A stretch of DNA of 64,000 nt from NCBI RefSeq assembly GCF_000006405.1, contig NW_003213929.1, positions 6,912 to 70,911 of the forward strand, given 5' to 3'. The DNA comes from Perkinsus marinus ATCC 50983 (Eukaryota; Perkinsozoa; Perkinsida; Perkinsidae). Position 1 is the first letter of the stretch. Each line of letters opens with the position of its first letter. The translations under genes were made by a program, and so were the position numbers. A model generated the notes under the pieces. The model was not told the DNA's origin, did not search any database, and was given only the letters and a program-made list of their open reading frames with translations. Below, piece after piece: positions 1-10,607 of the stretch.

Positions 1-1109
1 GGGATTTGCTCATCACCTCGCACCTCCATGAGCCGCCAGATGAGCCTGATTGAAAACATGGACAACTGTAGAGACATGAAGACATCAGGAATTACTTCGA
101 AACCATATTCACATATTCGCTCACATCTCGTTCATCCCCCTCCACGACGATGCATCCAGGGAAACCTATTTTACTCATCCCTCCCAGTCGGAGGTCATCT
201 GAAAGTATACTGGAATGTGTCTGCTACTTCGGTCTGCCCTCGAATGTGAATAATCGAATTATCTTACTGGCCCATTTTTGTATGCATCGACGTTTGTAGG
301 GACTCCGTATGTGATGGAAAAATATCATCCTCCTCCCCAGCATCAGCGGACCCTTCTGGAGCTCTGACTTCTTTGCCTGCATCAATACTAACCGAACTCA
401 GTCTTCATGCCGTACTTTGACTGCTGCTCGTACAACAGAATCATAGTCCTCTTTAGCCGCCATCTCTTCCTGTTGTTTAGTCTGCCATTCTTCACCAAGC
501 TGTTGGGAACATTATAAGTGGAGGCGGCGATGTTCACACTTACTTTCGTGAGTCTATCCGAGATCGGGGCTAGAGCGGCGAGGACGGGGAATTCATAAGC
601 GGATTTCATCTGAGACCGGACGTTCGCGGCAAGGAGCTCCTGCAAGTTCCCTGAATCACACAACAATGTCGTGACTTCGCCAATTGTCTACAATATAGAT
701 TCGGAGAACAATTATTGTCACTAACAATAATCATTCTGACAACTTGTCAGATTGATATTTCTATCATCCTCACCTAGTTTATACTTGACATTTTCTGAGC
801 CCTCGACCGCAGTTATCTCAGGGAAGGCCTTCTCCTCTCCAGCCGAAGGGTACCCGTGTGGTAATGTTATCATAAACGTTACACTCGTCTCAGCATCAAC
901 CTTACCCCTCACAGTGACTGCATACCTATGATGAAAGGGTATGAGTAACTCTACTGGGAGTTCACAATAACGACTCACGCTGTCTCCCCGTCGTCCGGGC
1001 CTTCTGGTTTGTGCAGCCATATGAAATCACAATCATCTTCATAAGCCGCACATATAGCCTCCGCTTCCTCGAGCTGGAGATGGAACCATGCAACAGCAGC
1101 AGCAGACAT
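1..1109 (-). CDS. RWD + DUF1115 protein (RWDD2-like), 3' end off the window
   Basis: Multi-exon gene read leftward from an ATG at 1109 (MSAAAVAWFH, then a glutamate-rich helix). The first exons carry an RWD domain: the FMITLPHGYPS strand-turn and an FPEITAVEG motif near 790-860. Later exons near 50-260 carry the DUF1115 signature GFPGCIVVEGDERD, followed by LIWRLMEVRGDEQI as the window ends. RWD followed by DUF1115 is the order of the RWDD2 family, whose function is poorly known. Introns are GT...AG and about 45-55 bp. The stop lies beyond base 1, so the protein is partial. It is a tandem paralogue of the next gene, with the RWD-interior intron at the same codon position. Family placement is fairly safe; the cellular role is unknown. 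Confidence 0.7.
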
Positions 1110-1398
1110 ACTACAAAATTGTTCAACTCACTACGGAGGCAATTAATTGCATCCCGACCTGACCAAAGCGAAACATTCCATCAAAATACCCGGGCTGCGA
1201 CCCGCGCAACCGAACTATGTGGTCCAACAAAGGCCTTCGAACGTACCTGTCTGGTCACGATGCAGCAGGATGCTGTAGAAGTATGGCCAGCAGAGGGAGT
1301 ACTCAATTCAGCAACTACGCACTACCACACAACTACCAAACATGGATAGAAAACCCATCATAAAACACATACAAACAGCATCACTAGTAGTTGAATGC

Positions 1399-2828
1399 TC
1401 ATCGCTTTTTCTTTTCCTTTTTCTTCTCATCATTCGACTTCGTCTGTGGCTTCTTCTCCTTGCTCTTCTTACCGCCATATATCTTCATACACGTCAGGAA
1501 CAGTTCCTCAAGACCAGCCTCCCTACACCTGCGAGTAAACAGCAAGAGCAAGCCTTCCCATGTCCAAGGACAACCCCATAACCCACCGAGCCGCGACCTT
1601 GTCCATATCATCCCAACCGTACTCCGTGAATGATAGAGGTAACGCCCGCATATCGTCCAAGCACTTCCCAGGAAGCACAGGCACCTGCTCTTCTCCTCGT
1701 ACCCCGATATACTTCCACCGTAGCCTAAAGCATGGATCTCCTGCTGGTGTATAAGACAATCGGTCACCTGGTCACAAGATTGACAAACTCAGCGCAGTCA
1801 CGTTCATCGCCCTCGATGAGAATACAGCCGGGATATCCCAGTTTCGACATACCGCCGAGACGGAGTGCCCCTGAGGGCCAATGCATAGCGCAATTGGGGA
1901 GCAGGAGAGGGCAGCCTACTGGCCCACTCTAGGATATATTTCCGTTTAGTAGGGCTCCATATGTGATGAGAGTATATCATCCTACGACCAAGTACAGGAG
2001 GGCCATGTCTCTGCTCGTACTTCTGTGCCTACTACCCGGTGCATCGATGAGGCTAAGAACACCGAGGAGTTCTACCGGGATGGCTAGGTGAGTGGCCCAG
2101 GCGTAGTTGTCCATTTCCTCTGCTGCCTCTTCCTTCTCGCGTTCAATCTCCATACCGATCCACTCCTCCTCAAACTAAGATGAGCCTATGGTTATAACAG
2201 TCCCATGGTGTAGGTTAGAGACCTCACATGAGCGAGGAGATCGGTCAATGGTGGCCCCAGAGATGCGAGGATTGGGAAATCATAGCCGCTCTTCAACTGC
2301 TGTCGCACACTGGTAGCCACTGCATCTTCAATTTTACCTTAGTTGGAATTGATACACCAAACGGTCGGAGTTCCACTGCACCGACTATGCTTCACCTCCA
2401 TAATTAATGCCCTCAGTTTGGCAAAGAATGCTAGGAATATTTCTCTTCCAAAACTTCATGAATACAGCAGTTCACCACGTAGCATTTCTAGTATTAGCGT
2501 GCTTCCCCCCATAGTACGCAGTTTCCTCTGCACCGACTCCGAACCCTCAACTGCTACTATCTCCGGCACAGCATACTCATTCAAGGGGTACTCAGGTGGT
2601 AGTGTGAACATCATCGTCACTGAACACTCCATTGGGCCGTCCCTGCGCACTGTCACTGCGTATCTGAGATGCTCTCGAGTAGTGAGCAGTGAAAAGATAG
2701 TACGCAGGCTCTGCTATATCATCGTCCCCATCAGGCTCGTGTAACCACATGAATCCATCTTCGCCTCCATAGACAGATCTCAGTGCCTCTGCCTCTTCCA
2801 ACTGCAATGCTATGCAGGAGCCAGACAT
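1399..2828 (-). CDS. RWD + DUF1115 protein (RWDD2-like), complete
   Basis: Starts at 2828 (MSGSCIALQLEEAEALRS) and ends at 1399 in a Lys-rich tail (SKEKKPQTKSNDEKKKEKKK). The RWD domain shows FTLPPEYPLNEYAVPEIVAVE near 2540-2630. The C-terminal DUF1115 part shows GYPGCILIEGDERD near 1820-1860, RLRWKYIGVRGEEQ near 1700, and a closing helix CREAGLEELFLTCMKIYG near 1480-1520. I resolved introns of about 40-55 bp, including a 43-bp one before the last helix. Protein length is roughly 300-330 residues, as in RWDD2A/B. The lysine tail is absent from what is seen of the left-hand copy because that copy is cut by the window edge. Lies 290 bp upstream of the paralogue on the same strand. Confidence 0.77.
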
Positions 2829-2997
2829 CTATGCTGGTATTGATCACGGTTTAAAAAAGGGGGAACATAGACCTGCTGAGACCAGTACCATTCAAGGAGA
2901 ATCCCCTTTAGCGACAAAGCCTGCTATTAGAAGGAAGCCTCTACTATGATGCACAAGACAGTGAATGGACAGAAACCTCACACATTATTTTCGGAAA

Positions 2998-4275
2998 TCA
3001 TGAACCAGAGCTTGAAATCTCACTGCTGCCAATACCAACTTTGCGGAATCTCTTGGTGCGCATAGCCTGTGAATTGATATAGGTCTTCAATGTCTCCACC
3101 TCATCTATAGTGAGTTGACGCACATCTCCAGGGTTCGGCACTCCAGCTGCATGAAGCGAGAAAGGGCCCAGTTGTATCCGGCACAAGTCCCGGACTGTGG
3201 ACCTGACTCTGCATATGCTGCAGGGAGGAGGTGAAGAGTAGATCCCATTAAGCTGATCAGTCCCCTACTTACCCTACAGCCTCGACCATCCGTCTAACCT
3301 GCCGGTTCCGTCCCTCCCATAGAGTGATATTCAACTGCTTGCATTTGTAGCGGTCATATTCGCTCATTTCAAGTGGGAGAGGGTCTCCATTCACGTCCAG
3401 AGGCTCCACCAGTGCAGGCAGGGTCGGGCCGTCTACCGTAGCATAGCACGAATGGTTGATTCTCCATTACTCACCTTCTAGCGAGACCCCACTGCGTAGT
3501 GCCATGAGCTGTGCCCCGTTGAGGGCCGCTCCCTTCACTACCACTCGGTAGACCTTGGGGACTTTATAGACTGGATCCACCAATGATGATTGCAAATAGG
3601 TATCGTTAGTAAGCAGCAGGAGACCTACTCAGAGTAGAGGGAGCAGGAGGAGGAGTATGATGACGATAACCAGTGCTCTACCGGTGGTATCCTTATCAAG
3701 ACGACCAGATGCTCCGATGTATACGCTGGGGTCAGGCAGCAGTTGGAATACCTGGGTAGTAGGCCCCTCACGAAAGTGTCCGTATCATCGATGAACCAGA
3801 CTACAGTATCCCTATTCAGAGGATCATCTCGGCTGACCACATACCCTGCGGGCTTATGCATGAGCAAAGTTAGCCGACATGTGGCCTCTAGCGGGGTGCC
3901 ATTAACCTGCGCTTCACCATAATTCCTTACCACCCTCTCCGGTATCCCCTACTACCAGTATAGAGTCCTTATGAACATTCACCCATCTGTTCTGTACAAT
4001 CGGCCGACCATTGATACTTATCCGACCACGCTCGATAAGCCGTCCAGCCTCTGTGCCTGTGGGAATTTCCATATCCTCTAGAGCCAGTGTATGGCTAACG
4101 TACGGCTACACAGCCCTAACTTCGAAAGCAGCCTATCCACTGTAACGTGATCTGAGCCCACATGAGCCACCTAAAGTCAGCAAAGTAAGCGCCCTCATCA
4201 CTATGGGACTCACTGATGATTCGCTAAGTTTCCCTTTCGAATGTTCCAACGCCGATACCCTCGGCTCGGGCTCAT
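2998..4275 (-). CDS. RNA pseudouridine synthase, RsuA/RluB/RluF family
   Basis: Converts uridine to pseudouridine in RNA, most likely rRNA of an organelle. An N-terminal S4 RNA-binding domain is visible near 3960-4190 (LLSKLGLCSR, then RLIERGRISINGRPIVQNRW). The catalytic domain follows: LLMHKPAGYVVSRDDP near 3860, the active-site block SGRLDKDTTGRAL near 3690 (the Asp of GRLD is the expected nucleophile), KVYRVVVKGA near 3560, and WEGRNRQVRRMVEAVG near 3290-3330. The C-terminus LGPFSLHAAGVPNPGDVRQL is typical of the family. Exons are joined by short GT...AG introns. The proposed ATG at 4275 overlaps the stop of the 59-aa gene; a different first exon is possible. No clear transit peptide is seen. 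Confidence 0.8.
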
Positions 4276-4482
4276 GACCCCAAGTAGGCTGCCAAGACAC
4301 GGAGGTAGACGGCGTTGGAGGCCTCCTCCAACTGATGGAGCCTATATCCCCTCAATCAGTCGGCTCTCCTACTGTTTAATCTTATGCCACATGAACTGTG
4401 ATGTATCCCACCGTCGGGAGACATTCATACATCGAGGTGAGGGCTCCCGGCATTTGCAGAGACCACGAGAGAGTATTGGCAT
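4272..4482 (-). CDS. 59-aa hypothetical protein
   Basis: Two short exons split by a 31-bp GT...AG intron give a 59-residue basic protein (MPILSRGLCKCREPSP...). The second exon ends LHQLEEASNAVYLRVLAAYL. Its stop codon TGA overlaps the ATG proposed for the downstream pseudouridine synthase. The basic N-terminus with Cys and Arg would suit a small mitochondrial protein, but I do not recognise it. It could also be a 5' part of the neighbouring gene. Confidence 0.4.
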
Positions 4483-4788
4483 CCTCAACTGAGCGTCTAC
4501 ATTAATGCAGCCCGTCCTTCAGGCTCCATGCCCACTCCAATCGGTACCCCGCCGACTCAGTTATCAGCATATTCTACCCCGAGTACTACTGCAAACACAA
4601 TAGTGTGTTGATAGAAAGATAAGATGCACCCTTGAAATAAAAACGTTATCAGGCTTGGACTGATAAAGTGTAAAAAAATATCGCTACAGTGCCCTTCTTT
4701 TGGATGGTAAATGTAGCGACTAACAACAGATAGGTCCATTGCCAACAAAATCAACGAGCCCCTCTGGAGAGGCTTTCATGACTATTCT
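4483..4788. other. Intergenic gap
   Basis: About 300 bp with an A/T-rich stretch around 4640-4690 (a run of seven A). No reading frame of quality and no RNA gene recognised. Confidence 0.5.
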
Positions 4789-5867
4789 TCACGAATTGGT
4801 GTGCCGACTTCGACCTGGTGACGAGGGGCGGGAGGTGATGATGATGATGCTCGCGAGATGATGGTACTCCAACTGAAATGATGCGTCCTGTCGTCGAGCT
4901 AAGAGTCGGAACGTAGTGTATGCCGAGGCTTACCGAGTTCAGTCGATGATTGGCCACGATTGATGAAGGGATTAGTGACGGTGTTGCCAACAACGCCTTC
5001 CGACTCGAGCCCTGCTATAGGAATACGGGGAGAGGACCAAGGTACGACTCTAGTACTACCAACAACCTCCTCAAAACGCATCCAACAATCACCGAAATGG
5101 ACGAGATGAGTTGCCAGAGAGACAATCTGCAGGAGACCTGTAAGCAGGAACTTCTCGGCCGGATCTGTAAAACTATAATATGCACGAGTTCACACCACAT
5201 GCTTGCCTATTACCAATGGTGTGCGTCGCCTTGTCGGTTTTCCACCCAGTCTCAGCCCACAACATAGTGCGTGTCTTAGTAAGCTCTACATTGAGCCTCA
5301 TGACAGCCTGCTTCACCCAACTGGGACTGTGTAGCTGCTGCGCTGTAGTAACATCAATGCTAGACCTGCCGCAACTGGGTTCCATGATGCCCTGTAACCA
5401 GCCCTACTCAGATATCTTAATCGCCCCCAGTAGCTCTTCCATCCTCACGATGAGGTCACCAGCCACAGCGGCCCCCTCCCTGCCGAGCCGACAGTCCTTG
5501 GCCGGTCCTGCCACTGCCAACGCAGCATATGACAGATCCACCTAAGAAGCAAACGAAGGCGATGGACAACTCAGTCGAGTCGATCCTGCAAATACCAAGA
5601 CATCATTGACATTAGCCGAGTGGCCGCCTCGTCGCATAATATTATCTTGCAGTTTGCTTTGACGTAGCAAAGGCTTAGTTGCAGGCGGGAAACGCACCTG
5701 AGCTGAGAATTAACAGGCACAGCGTCGGAAGAGCTCACCAGTAAGTCAAGTGAGTTAGGATCTACTCCCTCTAGGGCCCCATCGCGGTGGAGTACGAGAG
5801 TCGGGTGATTTGTTATCTGTGGCTTCTCCTCCTCCTCTTCGGTGGCCACAGAAAGAGCACGGCTCAT
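4789..5867 (-). CDS. Hypothetical multi-exon protein
   Basis: Begins at 5867 with MSRALSVATEEEEEKPQ and ends at 4789 (...SPGRSRHTNS). I traced six or so exons in consistent phase, with introns about 40-70 bp. Visible segments are an acidic N-terminus, a helical part (GREGAAVAGDLIVRMEELLG near 5410-5480), AVMRLNVELTKTRTMLW near 5260-5310, and LLTGLLQIVSLATHLVHFG near 5110-5160, a hydrophobic helix. A Ser/Arg-rich tail follows a His/Ile patch. No family recognised. It lies 300 bp from its left neighbour on the same strand. Confidence 0.5.
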
Positions 5868-6366
5868 GCTACGGGAGTACCTGCATCGGAGATATCGCGC
5901 GAGAAAGCTGACAGCTCCACAGAACTGTGATATGTTATCGATGGGAACCCATGTATTGCTAACCGAGAATTCTCTTAGGGTTGATACGCTACAGAGCCGA
6001 TAGTGCTCTTATTATAACAATACGAAGATGAGCAGGTACCGGAACCCTACGCTAAGGCACTTTGTCCCTCTGCCTTCACTCCGTTGCTAGCATGGCAACG
6101 ACTGGCCCTAACCACTGACCGGACGGCGACGTCAACGGCTGTCTGCACTAGGTGCTTATGAGGACCATCGAGAGCAGGAAGGAGCCGGAAAGGTGGGGGC
6201 AACATCTAAGCGAGAACCTCAACCGATGGGGGATAGGAGGGGACTCACCGCGAAGATCATCGCGAGGAATACACCCGTGCAGACTATGGCTATTCGGTAC
6301 AGTGCCACGTGCCACATGGCGAAGGAATCTCGACCTGAGTTGATATTGGGAACACTTTATACATGG
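5868..6366. other. Intergenic gap left of the DIRS element
   Basis: About 500 bp. It probably holds the promoter of the gene to the left. No coding frame, RNA gene or repeat seen. Confidence 0.45.
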
Positions 6367-6453
6367 TCAAAGTCAGATCATGCTTAGTTGCTCAACAGTG
6401 GTGGGTGCTGGGAAGCGAGTTGGACGAGCTCAACGGAGAGCGTGGTCCATCCC
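6367..6453 (-). repeat. Repeat B (outer copy) of the DIRS element
   Basis: Matches 6651-6740 and forms the 3' end of the element. A 57-bp spacer separates it from the A copy. Confidence 0.85.
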
Positions 6454-6510
6454 GCAACACACACGACAGTGTGTCTGTTGAACAACAAGTGATCTGGGAG
6501 GGTGGGAGGG

Positions 6511-6650
6511 ACGACGAAACATTTGACGTGGAGGTCACAACCGAACAACCGTCGTTAGCTATGGAGGAGTACGTATGCCCATAATTTTTGGGCGTGCGCA
6601 AACTAGTGCATGGTTCTTTCTTTGACCGTGTCCAATGAATTGAACGTTGA
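6511..6650 (-). repeat. Terminal repeat A (3' copy) of the DIRS element
   Basis: Near-identical to 13072-13212 and placed between the two B copies. This is the second half of the split direct repeat. Confidence 0.9.
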
Positions 6651-6740
6651 TCAAAGTCAGATCATGCTTAGTTGCTCACAGCGTTTTGGGGGGCTGGGGA
6701 AGCGAGTTGGACGAGCTCAACGGAGAGCGTGGTCCATCCC
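6651..6740 (-). repeat. Repeat B (inner copy) of the DIRS element
   Basis: Begins TCAAAGTCAGATCATGC and ends TGGTCCATCCC. It matches 6367-6453 with small differences and abuts repeat A, giving the B-A-B order expected for split direct repeats. Confidence 0.85.
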
Positions 6741-6889
6741 AGATCCAGCACCCACCACAAGATGGAGTGAGCGAACACTCTTTTTGTCCTGCCCCAGTTC
6801 ATTTGTAGGTTGGGTGCAGCCTGTTGTGTGAGCGCAAAGTCGCCGATGGATAATCTGGAGACTTCAAGAATACGAAGTTTGATGTGGAC

Positions 6890-7903
6890 TCATAATGAAA
6901 GTATGACATGTGATTGGTCTCTAGCAGATAAAGACTGTTGAGAGGAGATATAACGACGCCAACTGTCAGAAGCCCAGTGCCCGGCAAATTGAATGTCAGA
7001 GTCCTGGTAGCCCAAATCTTTCAAACGGCAGGCGCCCGTGACCCGGAAGGAGTGATAAGACCACGTTGAAACACGCCAGTTATCTGCTTGTGCTGGGTAT
7101 TCGCGGATCAGCAACTTCTTGAGCTTTGACATGAAGGATGATTGAGATAGGGCTGGGAATAGAGGGCCGCGAAGCTGAACTCGTGCTTGCATCTGCACAA
7201 GGAAATGCAGGACACAGAAGCGGCTCGGACAACTGCTGGCGGTCGACGAGGAGCACGCACACTCTTTGAAGACCACGGCTTTAGTCTTGGTATCACGTAG
7301 ACAGATGGAATAGACCAGAGACGCAGTGGTGGACGACGAGGATGGGGATATATCGTCGGCTCTAAGGTGGAGAATTTCGCTGAGGCGACAGACCAAAGCG
7401 ATTGCGGTGAGTGCCACTCCACGAACAACATATTTCTCCGAGGAGGCTGTTGTAGGAAGTGCGATGAGAGCCTTGATTGCGTCGTCGCTAATCCTTGGGG
7501 CTTGACGAGGAGGGGAGGTTGTGGTTGCAATATGATCAATCCCGCGAAGGGAGCGTCGGATCACCGCTTGTTCTTCACGGAGCAAGGCTGGGAATCCTTG
7601 AAGAACGTTCTCCGAGGAAATAGCTGAGACATATTTGCGTATGGTAGAACTAGGGTAACCAAGAGCTGCCAAGGCTCTCATGAAGGCCTGTAGGCGGGAG
7701 ACTGTAGCGGGGAAGGACGCTATCGTAAGATAGTATTTGACAGGGACGGCATACTGCTTGCGGGTTGAGTTCTTAAGAGAAGAAGATAGTAACCCTCGGT
7801 TGAGAGAGAGCTCAGCGAGGGATCCTTCGGCCGGTTGAGACGATTTCCACTCTTTGAGGCGTTGTAAAGGGCCACCAACAGGATTCAGAGAAGAGGTTTC
7901 CAT
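6890..7903 (-). CDS. DIRS tyrosine recombinase
   Basis: Long reading frame of 337 codons. The C-terminal half has the tyrosine-recombinase pattern: CRLSEIL with the first Arg, HSFRVTGA with the HxxR pair, AGHW, and RRYISS with the nucleophile Tyr. The N-terminal half is helical and suits a DNA-binding domain. In DIRS elements this enzyme joins a circular cDNA into the genome without duplicating target bases. It lies just inside the 3' repeats. Confidence 0.85.
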   Translation of the reverse strand: METSSLNPVGGPLQRLKEWKSSQPAEGSLAELSLNRGLLSSSLKNSTRKQYAVPVKYYLTIASFPATVSRLQAFMRALAALGYPSSTIRKYVSAISSENVLQGFPALLREEQAVIRRSLRGIDHIATTTSPPRQAPRISDDAIKALIALPTTASSEKYVVRGVALTAIALVCRLSEILHLRADDISPSSSSTTASLVYSICLRDTKTKAVVFKECACSSSTASSCPSRFCVLHFLVQMQARVQLRGPLFPALSQSSFMSKLKKLLIREYPAQADNWRVSTWSYHSFRVTGACRLKDLGYQDSDIQFAGHWASDSWRRYISSQQSLSARDQSHVILSL

Positions 7904-7986
7904 GCATGATAATAAGAACTAGCTGAGGGCTGGTTGAGATGATCGATGGCTGTATATAGAAACACAAACCCGCACAAGTTTGTAAG

Positions 7987-9450
7987 TTAGAGGGGAAGTG
8001 TAGTGGGAGGTTTCCTCCCTGGGTGACACCAGGTAAGGAACTCAGCAGTACTGATCAACGACTGATGCCAACTAGGTCCACTGGGGGCAATTCCCCTCGA
8101 CAGATTATCAGCAAGGATGTTTTGAGCTCCGGGGATAGCCATGTAGTGGAGGCGGTTATCAGTTGCACTGATAATGATGTCCACCAGGTCGCCGATGATT
8201 GCCTTGGTGGAGAACCCTTTCGTGAGCAGGCGAACGGCCCCGGCATTATCGCTGATACTCACATAACTATGCTTGAGTGACCAGATACTGGTGAGCTGGG
8301 CCAAATAAATCGCTAAGGCAATACCGAGTAATTCGTAGATGATCATGTTTGCCGAGGGGGAAGAGTAGTGAGAGAGCGCAGGCCAAAGAGATATGATATC
8401 ATCGACATTTATGGAGCAGTAATAGTTTCTTGTCCCAGAACGTGATACAACTAAGGCACCAATACCAATTATAGACGCATCTGATACCAATGCATACGAG
8501 TATGGTAAAGTGGGTTGATGTAGGGGGAGGATCGAGCGAGAGGAGTTCTCTGAAACCCAAGTTTCCCAGAAGTGAATAGCAGACGAAGAGACGTGGCCAA
8601 GTCTGACGCGTTGGATAGGCAGGCCCCTTCGGGTTACTCTTGACCGTAATATCTTCATGACGGCAAAGAAAGGAGATAAGAAATGGCGACATTTGGGGTC
8701 AAGTTGAGTGACGAAGAGTAGGCGACCGATGAGAGATTCTAACGGTTGTAACTTAAACACCCCAGACGATCTAAATGAAGTCAAAGCCTGAGAGATCTTC
8801 TTTTTCTTCGTATCCGGAACGGAGACAACAAAATGAGTGCCTGTCGATGTAGAGATTGGGCATATATCGAAGCCGATGAAGGAAAAGTTGGAATGTAAAC
8901 ATAGTTTTGACCATGAAAAGGGTAGACCTACGGCGCACTGAATACTAAGTAACAGTGCAAGGCATAGATGGACCGCATTTGCAGGGAATAGCCATAGAAG
9001 ATCGTCAATGTACGAGAACCCGAAACCATGGTCTCGAAAGAGAAATCGAGACAGCCTATGTATTGAAGAATATAGGCGTACCCAAAGATATGGGCTTGAA
9101 GCCAGACCGAAGGGGATACGACAATGACGAAATAAGCGAGCTTCCGACGGTTGTGAGCGAAGATCCTCATGCGATAAAGCAACAACTAGAAAGTTGCGCT
9201 CTTCGGCGCGTACTGCACAATTACGGAAAGCTGAAGCGATGTCAGCGCTCGCTAATGCTACGGGAATGTTTGAGGACTGAGATAAGGCACTCATATGACG
9301 AAGGGCAAAGATCAGCTGAGAATAGGTTGGAAGTCGAATCGTCTCGTCGAGGAGAAGATTCTCATTCAAATGATTCCGTCGATAATCCTCTATTAAACGG
9401 AAGAATTTGCACAACTGCTCAGCAGGAAGACGTTCCGGATGTTGGGGCAT
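7987..9450 (-). CDS. DIRS reverse transcriptase and RNase H
   Basis: Reading frame of 487 codons. The reverse transcriptase core shows IPFGLASSPYLWVRL and the catalytic box FSYIDDLLWL. The C-terminal third is RNase H-like: VSDASIIGIGALVV, a conserved Glu in YELLGIALAIY, and VSISDNAGAV. The order RT, RNase H, then a separate recombinase frame is that of DIRS elements. The frame upstream (9455-10264) runs into this one. Confidence 0.85.
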   Translation of the reverse strand: MPQHPERLPAEQLCKFFRLIEDYRRNHLNENLLLDETIRLPTYSQLIFALRHMSALSQSSNIPVALASADIASAFRNCAVRAEERNFLVVALSHEDLRSQPSEARLFRHCRIPFGLASSPYLWVRLYSSIHRLSRFLFRDHGFGFSYIDDLLWLFPANAVHLCLALLLSIQCAVGLPFSWSKLCLHSNFSFIGFDICPISTSTGTHFVVSVPDTKKKKISQALTSFRSSGVFKLQPLESLIGRLLFVTQLDPKCRHFLSPFFAVMKILRSRVTRRGLPIQRVRLGHVSSSAIHFWETWVSENSSRSILPLHQPTLPYSYALVSDASIIGIGALVVSRSGTRNYYCSINVDDIISLWPALSHYSSPSANMIIYELLGIALAIYLAQLTSIWSLKHSYVSISDNAGAVRLLTKGFSTKAIIGDLVDIIISATDNRLHYMAIPGAQNILADNLSRGIAPSGPSWHQSLISTAEFLTWCHPGRKPPTTLPL

Positions 9451-9454
9451 TGCA

Positions 9455-10264
9455 TCATCTTCTTTTTTTTGCTATAATAGCGACTTTGACCTGCCAGAAG
9501 GGGTCACCCGGAGGGAGAGGTTCCATCCAACCTTTGTCTAGTTCAACCTTGTACATAGACTCTACCAAGGGTAGTTGCAGATCTACCGAAGAGTAATTGG
9601 CCACTAGGTTATCACCCACATAGGGTATGTCGTCGTTGTCGTCCCATCCTTGATATTTATCCGAAGATGAAGGAGGGAAGAGTCCGTTCGACGAGGGAAT
9701 AGGATAGGATGGATCGAGGCCGACTGGAGTACCCTCAGTAGTGACTGAGTGGATAAAGACCCGATCAGGATCATCAGAGTACAACAATAAGGCATCGATC
9801 AGCCGTGAATGAAGATCGCTAATGTCGTTGGGGTCCTTGGTAATATGAAAGAAATCTTCCAAGTGGTCGCGTACAGAGTCAGCGGCAACCTTGGCCGATT
9901 GTTCCAAGAGAACTTGCTGCTGCGAAGAGGGATGTCCGCTGATAGAGGAGAGTGTGGATGCCAAAGACGACACTGCTGGAAGATGAGCAAGAGAGGCTAG
10001 CAGGGGTTCGGTAAAGCCATGCTGGAATGGGTCGATGAGGTGCTCCGGGAGAGGGAAGCACTTGCCAAAATCAGCAGAACCGTCGGTGAATAGTGGTGTA
10101 GAGGAAAGGCTAGGCGTCTCATCAACACGGGACCATAGGTCCCGTAGGGCTTCTGTAGAACTCGTTAGTGTAGTCGTTGTTAAGAGAGCTAAGCGGCGAC
10201 GTTGACGTTTATACGACCGCGTTCTGGAAGTACGTCCAGGGAGATGACTGTGTTTATGGGGCAT
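9455..10264 (-). CDS. DIRS internal frame upstream of RT
   Basis: Reading frame of 269 codons that precedes the RT frame. It begins with a basic patch (RTRSYKRQRRR), continues Ser-rich, and ends KVAIIAKKRR just before the RT region. The end resembles the lead-in to an RT domain (LDKGWMEPLPPGDPFWQVKV). It is part of the element; the job of the N-terminal part is unknown. Confidence 0.6.
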   Translation of the reverse strand: MPHKHSHLPGRTSRTRSYKRQRRRLALLTTTTLTSSTEALRDLWSRVDETPSLSSTPLFTDGSADFGKCFPLPEHLIDPFQHGFTEPLLASLAHLPAVSSLASTLSSISGHPSSQQQVLLEQSAKVAADSVRDHLEDFFHITKDPNDISDLHSRLIDALLLYSDDPDRVFIHSVTTEGTPVGLDPSYPIPSSNGLFPPSSSDKYQGWDDNDDIPYVGDNLVANYSSVDLQLPLVESMYKVELDKGWMEPLPPGDPFWQVKVAIIAKKRR

Positions 10265-10607
10265 GAAAGTGAGCCTACAGGGAAAAGGACCTGTGTATCC
10301 AAGACAAACATGATCATCATGTGAAAACTCGAGAACCCGAAAGGGGGGCGGTTAGAGATGAAGGAGAAGGTAACCATGAGGAGAGGTGAACATGGTGCGA
10401 AGACTGAACTTTCAAAGTCAAGACAGCAAGTATACCAAGAGCCGCACGGCGGACCGGAAGAGATCACTGAGAAGTTAGTGGGTAGACTCAGTTTTCAGAC
10501 CTCCTGGACGTGAAGTGCGGGAGGTTAGCGAGTTCTGACGGGATGGGAGACTCGCTCGGCCGGGAGTACGTCCCGGCAGAGTAGCATTCTGAGCCGAATA
10601 ACGGAGG

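Noticed and set aside
8955-9596. Long plus-strand frame of 213 codons
   Set aside because: It is antisense to the DIRS reverse transcriptase and shows no domain.
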